Positions 8,840-16,206 of a stretch of 64,000 nt of DNA are shown here, in pieces. Position 1 is the stretch's first letter, and every line of letters begins with the position of its first letter. The translations under genes and the position numbers were made by a program. The notes below the pieces were generated by a model that had not been told where the DNA came from, ran no database searches, and worked only from the letters and a program-made list of their open reading frames with translations. The stretch is from JAUXJB01 sp965226855. Lineage in GTDB: Bacteria > Myxococcota_A > UBA9160 > SZUA-336. The stretch spans positions 62,001 to 126,000 of the forward strand of contig CBDDEE010000022.1 in assembly GCA_965226855.1 (NCBI GenBank). The letters run 5' to 3'.

Positions 8840-9092
8840 GCTTTGTCCCCGGCACCGCCATCGATGAAAGGAGCTGAGACCTCGCCTGGGCAGAGCTCGT
8901 CGATCTGAGCCACCGCTCGAAATCGGAGAAGAGGATCAGCCGCTTCTTTGCGAAGCCCGCCTTGTACGCGGGAACGACGCCGCGATCGACGAGCGAGTAG
9001 ACTCGTGCGAGGCCGACCCTGTACCGCTTCGCGATCTCCCTAGGGGTACCAGCGATCGGAACGGTTTCCTCAACGGGACGCCTTCGCGACAT
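8754..9092 (-). CDS. excisionase-like helix-turn-helix DNA-binding protein
   Basis: Residues 12-65 form a winged-helix/MerR-like 'helix_turn_helix 17' module (TPREIAKRYRVG, then VYSLVDRGVVPAYKAG, then a FERWLRS end), the fold of excisionases and small prophage regulators. Residues after about 70 are low complexity and overlap the next gene, so the functional protein may effectively end near 8850. Its presence together with a tyrosine recombinase and terminases supports an integrative element. Likely roles are directionality factor or repressor. Confidence 0.7.
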   Translation of the reverse strand: MSRRRPVEETVPIAGTPREIAKRYRVGLARVYSLVDRGVVPAYKAGFAKKRLILFSDFERWLRSTSSAQARSQLLSSMAVPGTKREPHGPRRCAHSRLPRSLSRDCCPAPSR

Positions 9093-9149
9093 GACGTTCG
9101 TAATCGTCGCGAATCATCAGATGAGCACCCGGGGACGGTGGACCGGTCT

Positions 9150-9707
9150 TTAGTCCCCGTAGTGCGGCGGCATCCAGTTGGGCGGGAGTTTGATCTCCCA
9201 TAGGGGACCGACGGTGCGCCTGCGTCGTTCTACGTACTTCCTGATTGCCTGTGGCGTAATCTCATGAACCCACGCGAGAATCTCGCACGCCTTCCAAGCC
9301 GACGCGGGCAGCACCTCGCGGTCAACGACCAGCCGGTGCTTCGGATCGTTCGGGAGCTCGACCATCACCTCGTGATCCCCTGGGCATTCCATCAGATGTA
9401 TGTACGGACCAATTCTCTCCCACGGACCCTTCCCGAAAGCTTCTTTGGCCACGCGCAGCCGCTCCGTGTCGCCCGAAGCAGTACGATATCGCCTACCGAG
9501 ATCCTCCCACTCATCCCGTTCGTGTGAGCGTGCGAGGAAAACGTACTCAAACATCTGCTGGTAATTGACGGGCGCCCTGAAGGTCGGATGAGTGCCGTCG
9601 GCGACTGCTCGATGGTCCTCGATTACGTCCTGTGCCCAATCTCCCGTCTTCGGCTCACCGACCCGGACAACTCGGCAGCCTGACGGAGGGTTCGAGAGGT
9701 CGGGCAT
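9150..9707 (-). CDS. hypothetical protein
   Basis: A 185-residue soluble protein with even, protein-like composition and no recognised family. It has a central ERLRVAKEAFGKGPWERIG segment and a C-terminal basic helix (AIRKYVERRRRTVG). It is the first gene of the minus-strand run that continues to the HTH gene, separated by 57 bp. It is probably the outermost coding gene of the island, since repeat and remnant sequence begins immediately upstream. Confidence 0.55.
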   Translation of the reverse strand: MPDLSNPPSGCRVVRVGEPKTGDWAQDVIEDHRAVADGTHPTFRAPVNYQQMFEYVFLARSHERDEWEDLGRRYRTASGDTERLRVAKEAFGKGPWERIGPYIHLMECPGDHEVMVELPNDPKHRLVVDREVLPASAWKACEILAWVHEITPQAIRKYVERRRRTVGPLWEIKLPPNWMPPHYGD

Positions 9708-9784
9708 GGGGAATACCCTACCATCTAGGGCGCATGCTCCTGCCGCGCGGCGACGCGCGTCCGAGCCGCAGATGCGCTCCCAGC

Positions 9785-9823
9785 CTAGGCTACGAGCGGC
9801 AGCCGCACTCGCAGGGCTGCGCG
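9785..9823 (+). repeat. partial copy of the 65-bp intergenic hairpin repeat
   Basis: CTAGGCTACGAGCGGCAGCC followed by a CGCAG/CTGCG hairpin matches the 5' two thirds of the repeat family described at 9849. The 3' AGTCCTGGGCACC tail is missing. It sits 26 bp before a complete copy in the same orientation, so the pair may be a tandem duplication with one copy decayed. Confidence 0.55.
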
Positions 9824-9848
9824 TGGATCCGGGTCATATTCAGGGGCT

Positions 9849-9913
9849 CTAGGCAACCAGTGGCAGACGGACCCGGAGGTGCTGAGCCGCTTTCGAGCCC
9901 AGTCCTGGGCACC
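9849..9913 (+). repeat. 65-bp intergenic hairpin repeat, copy A
   Basis: One of seven related elements. Family plan: CTAGGC; a short hairpin of the type GGCTACCAGTGGTAGCC; a second, longer hairpin bracketed by GGACT and AGTCC; the end CTGGGCACC. Here the second arm pair is partly mismatched (GGACCCGGAGG against CTTTCGAGCCC). The minus-strand remnant ORF next to it reads through the repeat and stops at its CTAG end. Not a recognised REP, ERIC or attC type. Confidence 0.75.
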
Positions 9914-10244
9914 ATAGCGGTGGCTTACCAGCGGGGCTTAGACGCCGCCACGCGACGATCGAGCGCAATGACCGCGAGACTGGCAACTGCAACTCTAGCC
10001 GGGAAGAGCCGCTGATAAGATCGGCGAACCGCGAGTCGGCGCGCAGGGCTCGGGCGGCGGGGTGGTCGCTCCACCTCTGCAGGGCCACCCAGGTAGCCGG
10101 GCTGGGAGAGCGGTCGGCGGATGCTCGATCCAGCGTCGCGAAGGCTCGGTCCAGGTCGCCAAGCCACCGAAGGCCCCGGCCGCGTCGTCGGTCAAGGGGA
10201 GGTTCGTCGAGCGCCTCAATGCGGTCGACTACACACTCCGTTGA
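9849..10244 (-). pseudogene. C-terminal remnant of a TPR-type protein
   Basis: An open minus-strand frame without a start codon (preceded in frame by TAG at 10245). Its middle reads as the last part of a tetratricopeptide protein: LGDLDRAFATLDRA, then about 25 residues later ALRADSRFADL, the usual C-terminal signature of TPR-tailed regulators. After that the frame continues as low-complexity sequence into repeat copy A. It is probably what remains of a large cyclase/TPR or TolB-TPR regulator like the one at 16207. Confidence 0.45.
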
Positions 10245-10330
10245 CTATGGCAGTCCAGGCTCGGAGTCCATTAGATCGACGACGTGGTCACGTACGGAGA
10301 GTTCGCAGAGAAGCCGAATGGGTCCGAATG

Positions 10331-11095
10331 TCAGGAGCGCGCGCGGATGGAGACGGAGCCGATGGAGGACAGCTCGGCCTCCCAGAGGTCACCGGGCGCA
10401 AGGGGGCCGACGCCGAAGGCTCCCATCAGCACACACTGACCGGGCTCGATCGCTCGGCCACGCGACCCGAGCTCGTTCGCAAGCCAGGCCAGCGAAGCGA
10501 AGGGCTCGTCGATGGCTTTCTCCGCGTTCACGTCGAATGCGATCTCGCCGTTGCGGCGTGCAACGACTCGAACGTCGGCGAGATCGAGCTCGCTGGGGGA
10601 AAGGGGAGAAGCCTCACCGATCACCAGGCCCCAGGCCGCCACATCGTCCGCCACTCCCAGTCCCGGATCCTCAGGGAGGTTGACGCGGCTTTGCGGAAGC
10701 TCGAAAGCGGCCTCGATGCGCTCCGTACCCGCCAGCGCCTGCGCCCGATCCACACCGGGCCCCGCCAGGCGCTCTCCCACGGTCAACAGCAACTCGCACT
10801 CGAACAGGAATCGGCCCGTGGGAAGCTCGATCTCCTGACCGCTCGCGAAGCGACCGCTCTCCATCAGGTACCCGAGCACCGGGCCGTCCATCTTCAGCAT
10901 CTCCCGCGCGGCGTTGTTGGTGCCCGCGAGCTTCCAGCCGACCTGCCGTTCTCCCGCTGCGATCCGTCGGTCCAGGATCCCGAGCTGCACGGCGAGCCCC
11001 TCGTCGACCGTCAGCCGCTTCTGGAGTGCTGCCGGGCTGTGCTCGCCTCGTTGCAGCGCCTCCCACAGGATGTCCGTCGCGCGCTCCACGTCCAT
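10331..11095 (-). CDS. 2-keto-4-pentenoate hydratase family protein
   Basis: Member of the MhpD/fumarylacetoacetase-fold family, which hydrates 2-oxo-pent-4-enoates or decarboxylates 4-oxalocrotonate at the end of meta-cleavage pathways. Start chosen at the ATG at 11095 because GGAGGG lies 9 bp upstream, giving 254 residues, the normal size. Family blocks visible: GWKLAGTN near residue 55, a FECELLLTVGERL strand holding the acidic metal ligands, and the C-terminal MGAFGVGPLAPGD. The 3' end of the neighbouring NTPase frame overlaps its start by 85 bp. Substrate not predictable. Confidence 0.8.
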   Translation of the reverse strand: MDVERATDILWEALQRGEHSPAALQKRLTVDEGLAVQLGILDRRIAAGERQVGWKLAGTNNAAREMLKMDGPVLGYLMESGRFASGQEIELPTGRFLFECELLLTVGERLAGPGVDRAQALAGTERIEAAFELPQSRVNLPEDPGLGVADDVAAWGLVIGEASPLSPSELDLADVRVVARRNGEIAFDVNAEKAIDEPFASLAWLANELGSRGRAIEPGQCVLMGAFGVGPLAPGDLWEAELSSIGSVSIRARS

Positions 11096-11748
11096 GACTT
11101 CCAACCCTCCAAGCAGATTGCCTCGGGATTGTACGCAGAGAGCGGCCATGGTCCCGCGCGAGCCGATCCCAGACTAGATGGCACCGATCCGTTGGCCGGT
11201 CTCCGCGTACCTGTACGCCGATCTACCCATCTGACGATCTGGTCAGGCATCTCGTCCCGGTTTTCCCTCGTGGCCTCCCAGATCTCGACATCCACGCGGT
11301 CCTTGACCTCTGCGATGAAGCCGCTTCCGCGGAGGGCCACTGTGGCGACCAGCGGTTGCCCGGAGTTCAGCAGGCTGCGCATCGCCGCGCGGAACTTTAC
11401 CGAGAAGCATTCCATCTTGCCGATCTCGTCCACGGGGTAGGCGTCCGTGGCGTCGTCGAGGGCGAGCGTTTCCTCGGCGATTTCGTCGAGCCCCGCGACA
11501 TCCACGCTATAGCGCCCGACGCGGTGGAGAGAATCGATGTCCACATGGGCGAGCACTCTCTTTCGGCCGCTGAAGGTGGACAGCTCGAAGCCGACTCTGA
11601 GACCTGCTCGTCGGATCTCGTCGGTCACGAAGCCGCGTATTCTCTTTTCTGACAGCGCCGCCGCAACTTTTCTCACGACCGTCGTCTTGCCAGCGCCGGG
11701 AAGACCCGTGAGCAGCAATGCCGGGGCCTCGTGGTGCGTCCTTCTCAT
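11011..11748 (-). CDS. THEP1-like nucleoside-triphosphatase
   Basis: A P-loop NTPase of the archaeal/bacterial THEP1 type (NTPase_1). Walker A is GLPGAGKT at residues 15-22 and Walker B the YPVDEIGKMEC strand at about 103-113, both diagnostic. The conserved core ends near residue 180; the last 60 residues are low complexity and overlap the hydratase gene, so a frameshift or lost stop near the 3' end is possible. The start overlaps the stop of the radical SAM gene by 4 bp (ATGA), so the two are coupled and probably act together. Confidence 0.8.
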   Translation of the reverse strand: MRRTHHEAPALLLTGLPGAGKTTVVRKVAAALSEKRIRGFVTDEIRRAGLRVGFELSTFSGRKRVLAHVDIDSLHRVGRYSVDVAGLDEIAEETLALDDATDAYPVDEIGKMECFSVKFRAAMRSLLNSGQPLVATVALRGSGFIAEVKDRVDVEIWEATRENRDEMPDQIVRWVDRRTGTRRPANGSVPSSLGSARAGPWPLSAYNPEAICLEGWKSWTWSARRTSCGRRCNEASTARQHSRSG

Positions 11749-12602
11749 GGCAGATAGCGTCCTGCGAAGCCACCGGTGTTCACGCCGACCCGGCCGGGCA
11801 AGTGTCGCAGGGCAGTCTCGACCATTCGATCCCGATAGGCGAGGCCCACGGAATCCGCGTTCACCGCCGCCATCGCGGGCGGCAGCGCCGTTCGCTGGGT
11901 CCGGCTGCCGTCCTCGGTCCCGTCTCCCTGGATAAAGTGGTCGATGACCACCGCCCTGGCGCAGGAGGAGACGCGGGCGAAGAAGCGCTCCGGCTCTCGG
12001 ATCGGCATCAGAGGCGACACCGTGATCGCGGTGTGGATGCCCGCCTCTGACAGAGTCCGGGCAGCCTCGAAGCGGCGCTCGACGGAGCTGGCGTGCGGCG
12101 GCAGGCCGGGGAACCTCTCGATGTCGGTCTCGATCGAGACGTGCACACGCAGGTCGCAGCGCTCCCCCAACTCTCGGTAGAGCTCGAGATACTCGGTCAC
12201 CCGGTGGGAGTGGGTCTGCAGGATCAATAGGTCGGGCGCATCCTCGAGCATGGCGCAGAGCAGCTTCCGCGTGACACGATGGCGAAACTCCTGCGGCAAG
12301 AACGGTTCGGTGGAGCTGGACAGGAAGACCCCGAACCGTCCCCGGGACCTGCGAGCCCACCGGCGCTCACGCTCGACGTTGGATCGGTACGACTCGGCGG
12401 CGTTCTCCCGGACCTCGAGAAAGGATCCCCACAGCCTGCCCCGCGTCACGTAGGCATTGTGTTGCACATAGCATCCGGCGCCGCACAGGGCGTTGCCAAA
12501 GGAGCAGCCCCGGTAGGGCTGCGCCGAATGGGAAGTCACAGTCTTGAGGAATCCGGTGGTCCGGGTCAGGACGTTGCGAATCTCGGTGATCGAGAGATCC
12601 AT
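11745..12602 (-). CDS. radical SAM protein with atypical cysteine spacing
   Basis: A 285-residue enzyme if started at MDLSITEIRN. The [4Fe-4S]-binding region reads YRGCSFGNALCGAGCY: Cys33, Cys40 and Cys44, spaced C-x6-C-x3-C rather than the canonical C-x3-C-x2-C. Its context is otherwise like SPL/Rv2578c-type radical SAM proteins (PYRGC). A TIM-barrel pattern follows, with SSSTEPFLPQE and LLILQTHS strands. Translationally coupled to a THEP1-like NTPase. Reaction unknown; repair or modification of nucleic acid is possible by analogy to SPL-like relatives. Confidence 0.75.
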   Translation of the reverse strand: MDLSITEIRNVLTRTTGFLKTVTSHSAQPYRGCSFGNALCGAGCYVQHNAYVTRGRLWGSFLEVRENAAESYRSNVERERRWARRSRGRFGVFLSSSTEPFLPQEFRHRVTRKLLCAMLEDAPDLLILQTHSHRVTEYLELYRELGERCDLRVHVSIETDIERFPGLPPHASSVERRFEAARTLSEAGIHTAITVSPLMPIREPERFFARVSSCARAVVIDHFIQGDGTEDGSRTQRTALPPAMAAVNADSVGLAYRDRMVETALRHLPGRVGVNTGGFAGRYLP

Positions 12603-12827
12603 GCCGGTTACCCGCGCTCGCCGTTCTTTGCGCTGGAGCACCGCAATGGGGTCGCGCCTTTCCAGCTCGAGCTCGTTTCCTCAGGATACTCGAGATCGCT
12701 GCAGCCGCCCCCCTTGCCCAGTCGCGCGCCTTGCCGAGTGACCGCTACGCATGTCTTCCGACGACGGTGGCCTTCCGGATGTAGATCGGCATTGCCACGA
12801 GATCGGGACTCTCGCATGATACAGGTC

Positions 12828-13109
12828 ATGGCGACGCGCGTAGATCAAGATGCCGTCTCCGCCGATTGGCGCCGGCGGGGGTTCTCATGCGGTCTCTGGG
12901 TGGATCCGCCGGGTCAGGTTTGGGCGGACTTCGTCCATGACACCGACGAGATCGTCACGGTCGTCGAGAGCGAGGTGGAGTTCGAGATCGATGGCGAGAC
13001 CCATCGACCCCGAGCCGGTAAGGAACTCCTCATTCCGGCCGGCGCGAGGCACACCGTCCGCAACCTCGGCAAGTCCGAGTCGCGTTGGCTCTACGGCTAC
13101 AAGCGGTGA
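12828..13109 (+). CDS. cupin domain protein
   Basis: A 93-residue single-domain cupin. It has a Trp-rich start (ADWRRRGFSCGLW), an acidic EFEIDGE strand with the turn RPRAGKELLIPAGARHTVRN that forms the second cupin motif, and the ending SRWLYGYKR. The expected His-rich first motif is replaced by HDTDEIV, so metal binding is uncertain. Start at 12828 (AGG 6 bp upstream); 12816 is an in-frame alternative. It overlaps the next gene by 4 bp (GTGA) and is divergent from the radical SAM operon. Confidence 0.75.
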   Translation: MATRVDQDAVSADWRRRGFSCGLWVDPPGQVWADFVHDTDEIVTVVESEVEFEIDGETHRPRAGKELLIPAGARHTVRNLGKSESRWLYGYKR

Positions 13110-13603
13110 CGACGATCTGGACCATCGGTCACTCGAACAAGCTGTTCGATCACTTGCTGGGCCTGCTGCGCCAGCACGCCGTCTCCACGCTGGTGGACGT
13201 ACGCTCGCACCCCTACTCGAAGTGGGCGCCCCACTTCCAGAAGAACCCGCTGTCGCGAGCTCTCCAAGAAGAGCACATCGATTACGTGTTCCTCGGCCGC
13301 GAGCTAGGGGGGAGACCGCAGGGCGCGGAGTTCTACGACACCGATGGCCACGTCGATTACGCCCGCCGCGCGCGGGCACCCGACTTTCAGAGAGGCATCC
13401 AGCGCTTGGAAGATCTCGCTGGCTACCATCCGACGGCTATCATGTGCGCCGAGGAGAACCCAGCCCGCTGCCACCGTCGCCTGCTCGTGATGCCTGCGCT
13501 GCAGCAGAGAGGCATCGCCGTGGTGCACATCCGTGGTGACGGTCGGCTCCAATCCGAGGAGGATCCGCGCGACTCGTCCCCCCAGCTGTCGCTCTTCCAG
13601 TAG
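13106..13603 (+). CDS. DUF488 family protein
   Basis: A 165-residue DUF488 member starting at GTG, overlapping the cupin stop. Family signatures visible: the N-terminal TIGHSN, LVDVRSHPYSK near residue 35, FLGRELGG, and the C-terminal CAEENPARCHRRLL with a conserved Cys and CHR triad. Members are predicted nucleotide- or nucleic-acid-binding enzymes of unknown reaction. Translational coupling to the cupin suggests joint function. Confidence 0.85.
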   Translation: MTTIWTIGHSNKLFDHLLGLLRQHAVSTLVDVRSHPYSKWAPHFQKNPLSRALQEEHIDYVFLGRELGGRPQGAEFYDTDGHVDYARRARAPDFQRGIQRLEDLAGYHPTAIMCAEENPARCHRRLLVMPALQQRGIAVVHIRGDGRLQSEEDPRDSSPQLSLFQ

Positions 13604-13736
13604 CGGGGGCCAGTCGTACGGTCACTGCTCCGAGAGCGCGGATGGAAGCCTGGTGGTACTTCCGACGGGAGCGCAGGGAGGAGAGTCGCCACGGCGACCG
13701 GAAGAAGCTTGCTCGCTCCTCGTCGGTGACACGCGC

Positions 13737-13865
13737 ACCCTGCCGAACATGCCCAACCAGACCGACGTCATCGTCGGGGGAATCCATTTCGTCCAGGAAG
13801 ACAGTCCCCACGACATCGGTGAGGCAATCTCGTCGTGGCTCAGTACCTCCTTGGGATCCGGATAG
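13737..13865 (+). pseudogene. haloalkane dehalogenase C-terminal fragment
   Basis: About 42 codons (LPNMPNQTDVIVGGIHFVQE, then DSPHDIGEAISSWL) match the extreme C-terminus of haloalkane dehalogenases, including the catalytic His context HFVQEDSP. The sequence before it in this frame (13533-13736) does not continue the protein, and I find no nucleophile elbow in the other frames. It is the tail end of a lost alpha/beta hydrolase gene that ended near 13865. Confidence 0.6.
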
Positions 13866-14017
13866 GGAGTTTAGGAAGGTGTTCCGGGTTCTGGACATAG
13901 CCTTCTCGGATCACTGAAAGCTCGGCCCGGTGACCCCTGCGACCCCCTGCTCACCAGGCAAGTAGTCGTAGGCTTCTTCCCGGCGCCGCCTCTTCGCAGA
14001 TTGTGAGAGAATGAGCC

Positions 14018-14587
14018 ATGCGAGGTCCGAGAGCAGTAATCACCATCGCGTGCCTGAGCGCGATGTCTCTGGTCGCATGCGAGCCCGAGGACCGACGCCC
14101 GGGCCTCTGGCTGTCGGGTGAGCCGGTAGCAGAGACCGTTACGGACTGGTCCTTCACCGACGACATCTCCAAGATCTTCCTCGAGACGCGCACGTGGTAC
14201 CTGGTGCCTCACTCCGTGACCGTGACCTGCGTCGCGCTCGGCGACACCCTCTACGTTCCGACCGTCTACCCCAGAGACGCAGCCTACCCCGAGGCCCGCT
14301 TGTGGAATCGCAACGTCGTTCGGGACCCCAGGGTGCGTCTCAAGATCGGAGAGCGAGTCTACGAGCGGAGAGCCGTTCTCGTCGAAGATCCTGCCAAGTG
14401 GTCGGCTATCCTCGCCGCCTTCGCCAGGAAGTCGCCCGCACGTAGTCCAGTCGGGCGGGCAGGGTGGAAGCAGACGTTCGGGGTCTCCTATACGGACTTC
14501 TGGAAGGAACTCTCGGAGGCACCCGAGTCGGAGCGCCCCCAGCTCATTTTCCTTCGGATGGATCCAAGAGAGAGCGCCGCGCTCTGA
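14018..14587 (+). CDS. predicted lipoprotein, split-barrel flavin-type fold
   Basis: A 189-residue product with a lipoprotein signal peptide: basic MRGPR, hydrophobic core and lipobox LVAC at about residues 18-21. The mature part (WYLVPHSVTVTC..., then NVVRDPRVRLKIGERVYERRA) resembles pyridoxamine-phosphate-oxidase-like split barrels of the deazaflavin/nitroreductase type seen in exported form in uncultured proteobacteria. Flavin binding is not proven. It sits in a stretch otherwise full of truncated genes but appears complete. Confidence 0.65.
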   Translation: MRGPRAVITIACLSAMSLVACEPEDRRPGLWLSGEPVAETVTDWSFTDDISKIFLETRTWYLVPHSVTVTCVALGDTLYVPTVYPRDAAYPEARLWNRNVVRDPRVRLKIGERVYERRAVLVEDPAKWSAILAAFARKSPARSPVGRAGWKQTFGVSYTDFWKELSEAPESERPQLIFLRMDPRESAAL

Positions 14588-14618
14588 TTCCCACCTCCTC
14601 CACAAGAACGGAGTTGCG

Positions 14619-14807
14619 ATGAAGTTCGCGATCTTCTACGAGCATCAGCTTCCCAGACCCTGGGGCGAGAGCTCAGAGTACGAATTGCTTGAGAACTCGC
14701 TCGCCCAGATCGAGCTGGCCGACCAGCTTAGCTACGAAAAGCACCGCCTGGCCGCCATCCTGATGGGCGATGTCGCGAGCGTTTCTAGCGCAAGGGGACT
14801 AGCCTGA
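14619..14807 (+). pseudogene. LLM flavin monooxygenase, 5' fragment
   Basis: Starts at ATG with a GGAG site and reads MKFAIFYEHQLPRPW..., the typical N-terminus of luciferase-like monooxygenases, to about residue 40 (IELADQLSYE). It then turns into unrelated sequence and stops after 62 codons, against about 330-380 for the family. The breakpoint near 14740 leads directly into the end of the broken DUF1302 gene on the other strand, so this is a rearrangement junction. Confidence 0.75.
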
Positions 14808-15509
14808 TCCGCCGAAGCCCCATTCCAGCCCAAGGAGCAGTCGATCTCGACCGTCGAACTGGCCGAAGAGCCCTCGCTTGCTGCCGTAGAACCAGGCCAA
14901 TTCGATCCAACCCACGAGCGGGTCGCTGAACTCGTACTGCAGGCGCGCCCGCACGAGACCGTCCCCACCGTTGAGGCTGTGGATTGCGAGCACGGAGGCA
15001 ACGAGGGAGTCGTTGAGTAGCTCGCGGCGCACCAAGAGCGATAGGCTCGTCTCGAGCCGCTCGCGTCGAAGGCGACGAGCATCTCGGGTGACCCAGTTCT
15101 GAAAGAGCTGTCCACTGATCAAGGTCTCGTTCAAACCGGACCAGTCGAGACCCACCATGTACGCTAACGTCGCACGGTCCGCGAGGCCATCGGCATCGTT
15201 AGGATCGTCGAGTGCAAGAAGGCGGCTCGTAGAGTAGGCGACCTCGCTACGAAGGGTGAGATCGCCGAAGGTGTTACTGCCTGAGGTTCCTACCAGGTGC
15301 GTTCGCTCGTACTCAGGGGTGATCCGAACCTCCGGTCCCACGGCTCCCACACTGATCGAGCGGCTCAAGGCCGGGAAGTCGTCGTAATGAAAGAAGTAGT
15401 ACAGGCCCAGGTCCCAGCCTCGCCAGACTGGGCTGCGGCGTGCAAGCGCGCAGGCTGCTCCACGGGTAAGGGCAAGGGCGAGTAGCAGAGGGCCACCTCC
15501 CTGGGACAC
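14799..15509 (-). pseudogene. DUF1302 outer-membrane protein, C-terminal fragment
   Basis: Residues from about 30 onward read like the C-terminal part of DUF1302 proteins, beta-barrel outer-membrane proteins that accompany steroid and terpenoid degradation genes: WDLGLYYFFHYDDFPAL, then alternating strands ending LLLGLEWGFG. The family is usually over 500 residues; here only ~200 remain and the first 30 are unrelated. The N-terminal half and any signal peptide are missing, so it should not be exported. Confidence 0.6.
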
Positions 15510-15654
15510 TAGAGAGCGTTGAGCGAGCCCGGCAATGTCGGCCCCGACAGTTAAATGCTGTACAGCAGCCTTGGGGCCGCCCTGCGGACCCGGAATGGCC
15601 TCGCTGCCTCAGAACGCATGTGGCGGCCGCCTACACCGGGCGGATCGCGTCAGC

Positions 15655-15924
15655 TTAGTCCCATTCGAGGAGCGTTCCGTTGAATGACCTCCCCGCTAGA
15701 TCCAGCGTGCCGTCCGCCGCGACGAATCGGCCATCTTCAATCGCGACGGTCATGCGTATACGCCACTGGTGCTTGCCGCTCTCTATCCACGTTCCCTCGC
15801 CGCGCCCTGCTACTTGATCGCCATTATCCAAGAATGCCTGTGAGCGCCAGCTGCACGGCCCGCTCTTCGCTCCGGGTTCGTGACCGGTCAGCGTAGCGAG
15901 GACGGTTCCGAAATCCGTCGCCAC
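15655..15924 (-). CDS. small hypothetical protein, possibly 5'-truncated
   Basis: An 89-codon frame from GTG (15924). The sequence is beta-rich (WRIRMTVAIEDGRFVAADGT, then FNGTLLEWD) and would fit the last strands of a small barrel such as a lipocalin or DUF3224-like protein. Upstream in frame a further strand (QITVDG) is present before a TAA, so a native N-terminus is probably missing. There is no good ribosome site. Treat as a possible remnant. Confidence 0.4.
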   Translation of the reverse strand: MATDFGTVLATLTGHEPGAKSGPCSWRSQAFLDNGDQVAGRGEGTWIESGKHQWRIRMTVAIEDGRFVAADGTLDLAGRSFNGTLLEWD

Positions 15925-16206
15925 CCCGTCTACGGTGATTTGAACGCTTCCACCGTCTTATGGGCAGTCTTGGCGCCCCACCTCCTCGAACGCGTGTCAC
16001 CTCTTTCGCGGACCCATTTCTTGAGCCCCGCTCCGGCCAACGTGCCGTTCGAGCCGCAGCCTGCCTGCCGCTGGATTCACCCGACAAAGAGGGCCTCTAC
16101 AAGGACAGACACCCTTCAGTTCGGAAAGAGGTGCAGAGGGTCGCCGCCGGGTTCCTGTTACGCCTCCGCCGCGCTCGCGGGGTAGAGTGGTTCAGGAGAG
16201 CCAGGA

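Noticed and set aside
13440..13898. A 152-codon minus-strand ORF opposite DUF488 and the dehalogenase remnant.
   Set aside because: Its content is Arg/Ser/Ala-rich with no domain and it is antisense to a recognised gene.
13871..14605. A 244-codon minus-strand ORF opposite the lipoprotein gene.
   Set aside because: Antisense to a gene with a clear lipoprotein signal; its translation has no recognisable features.
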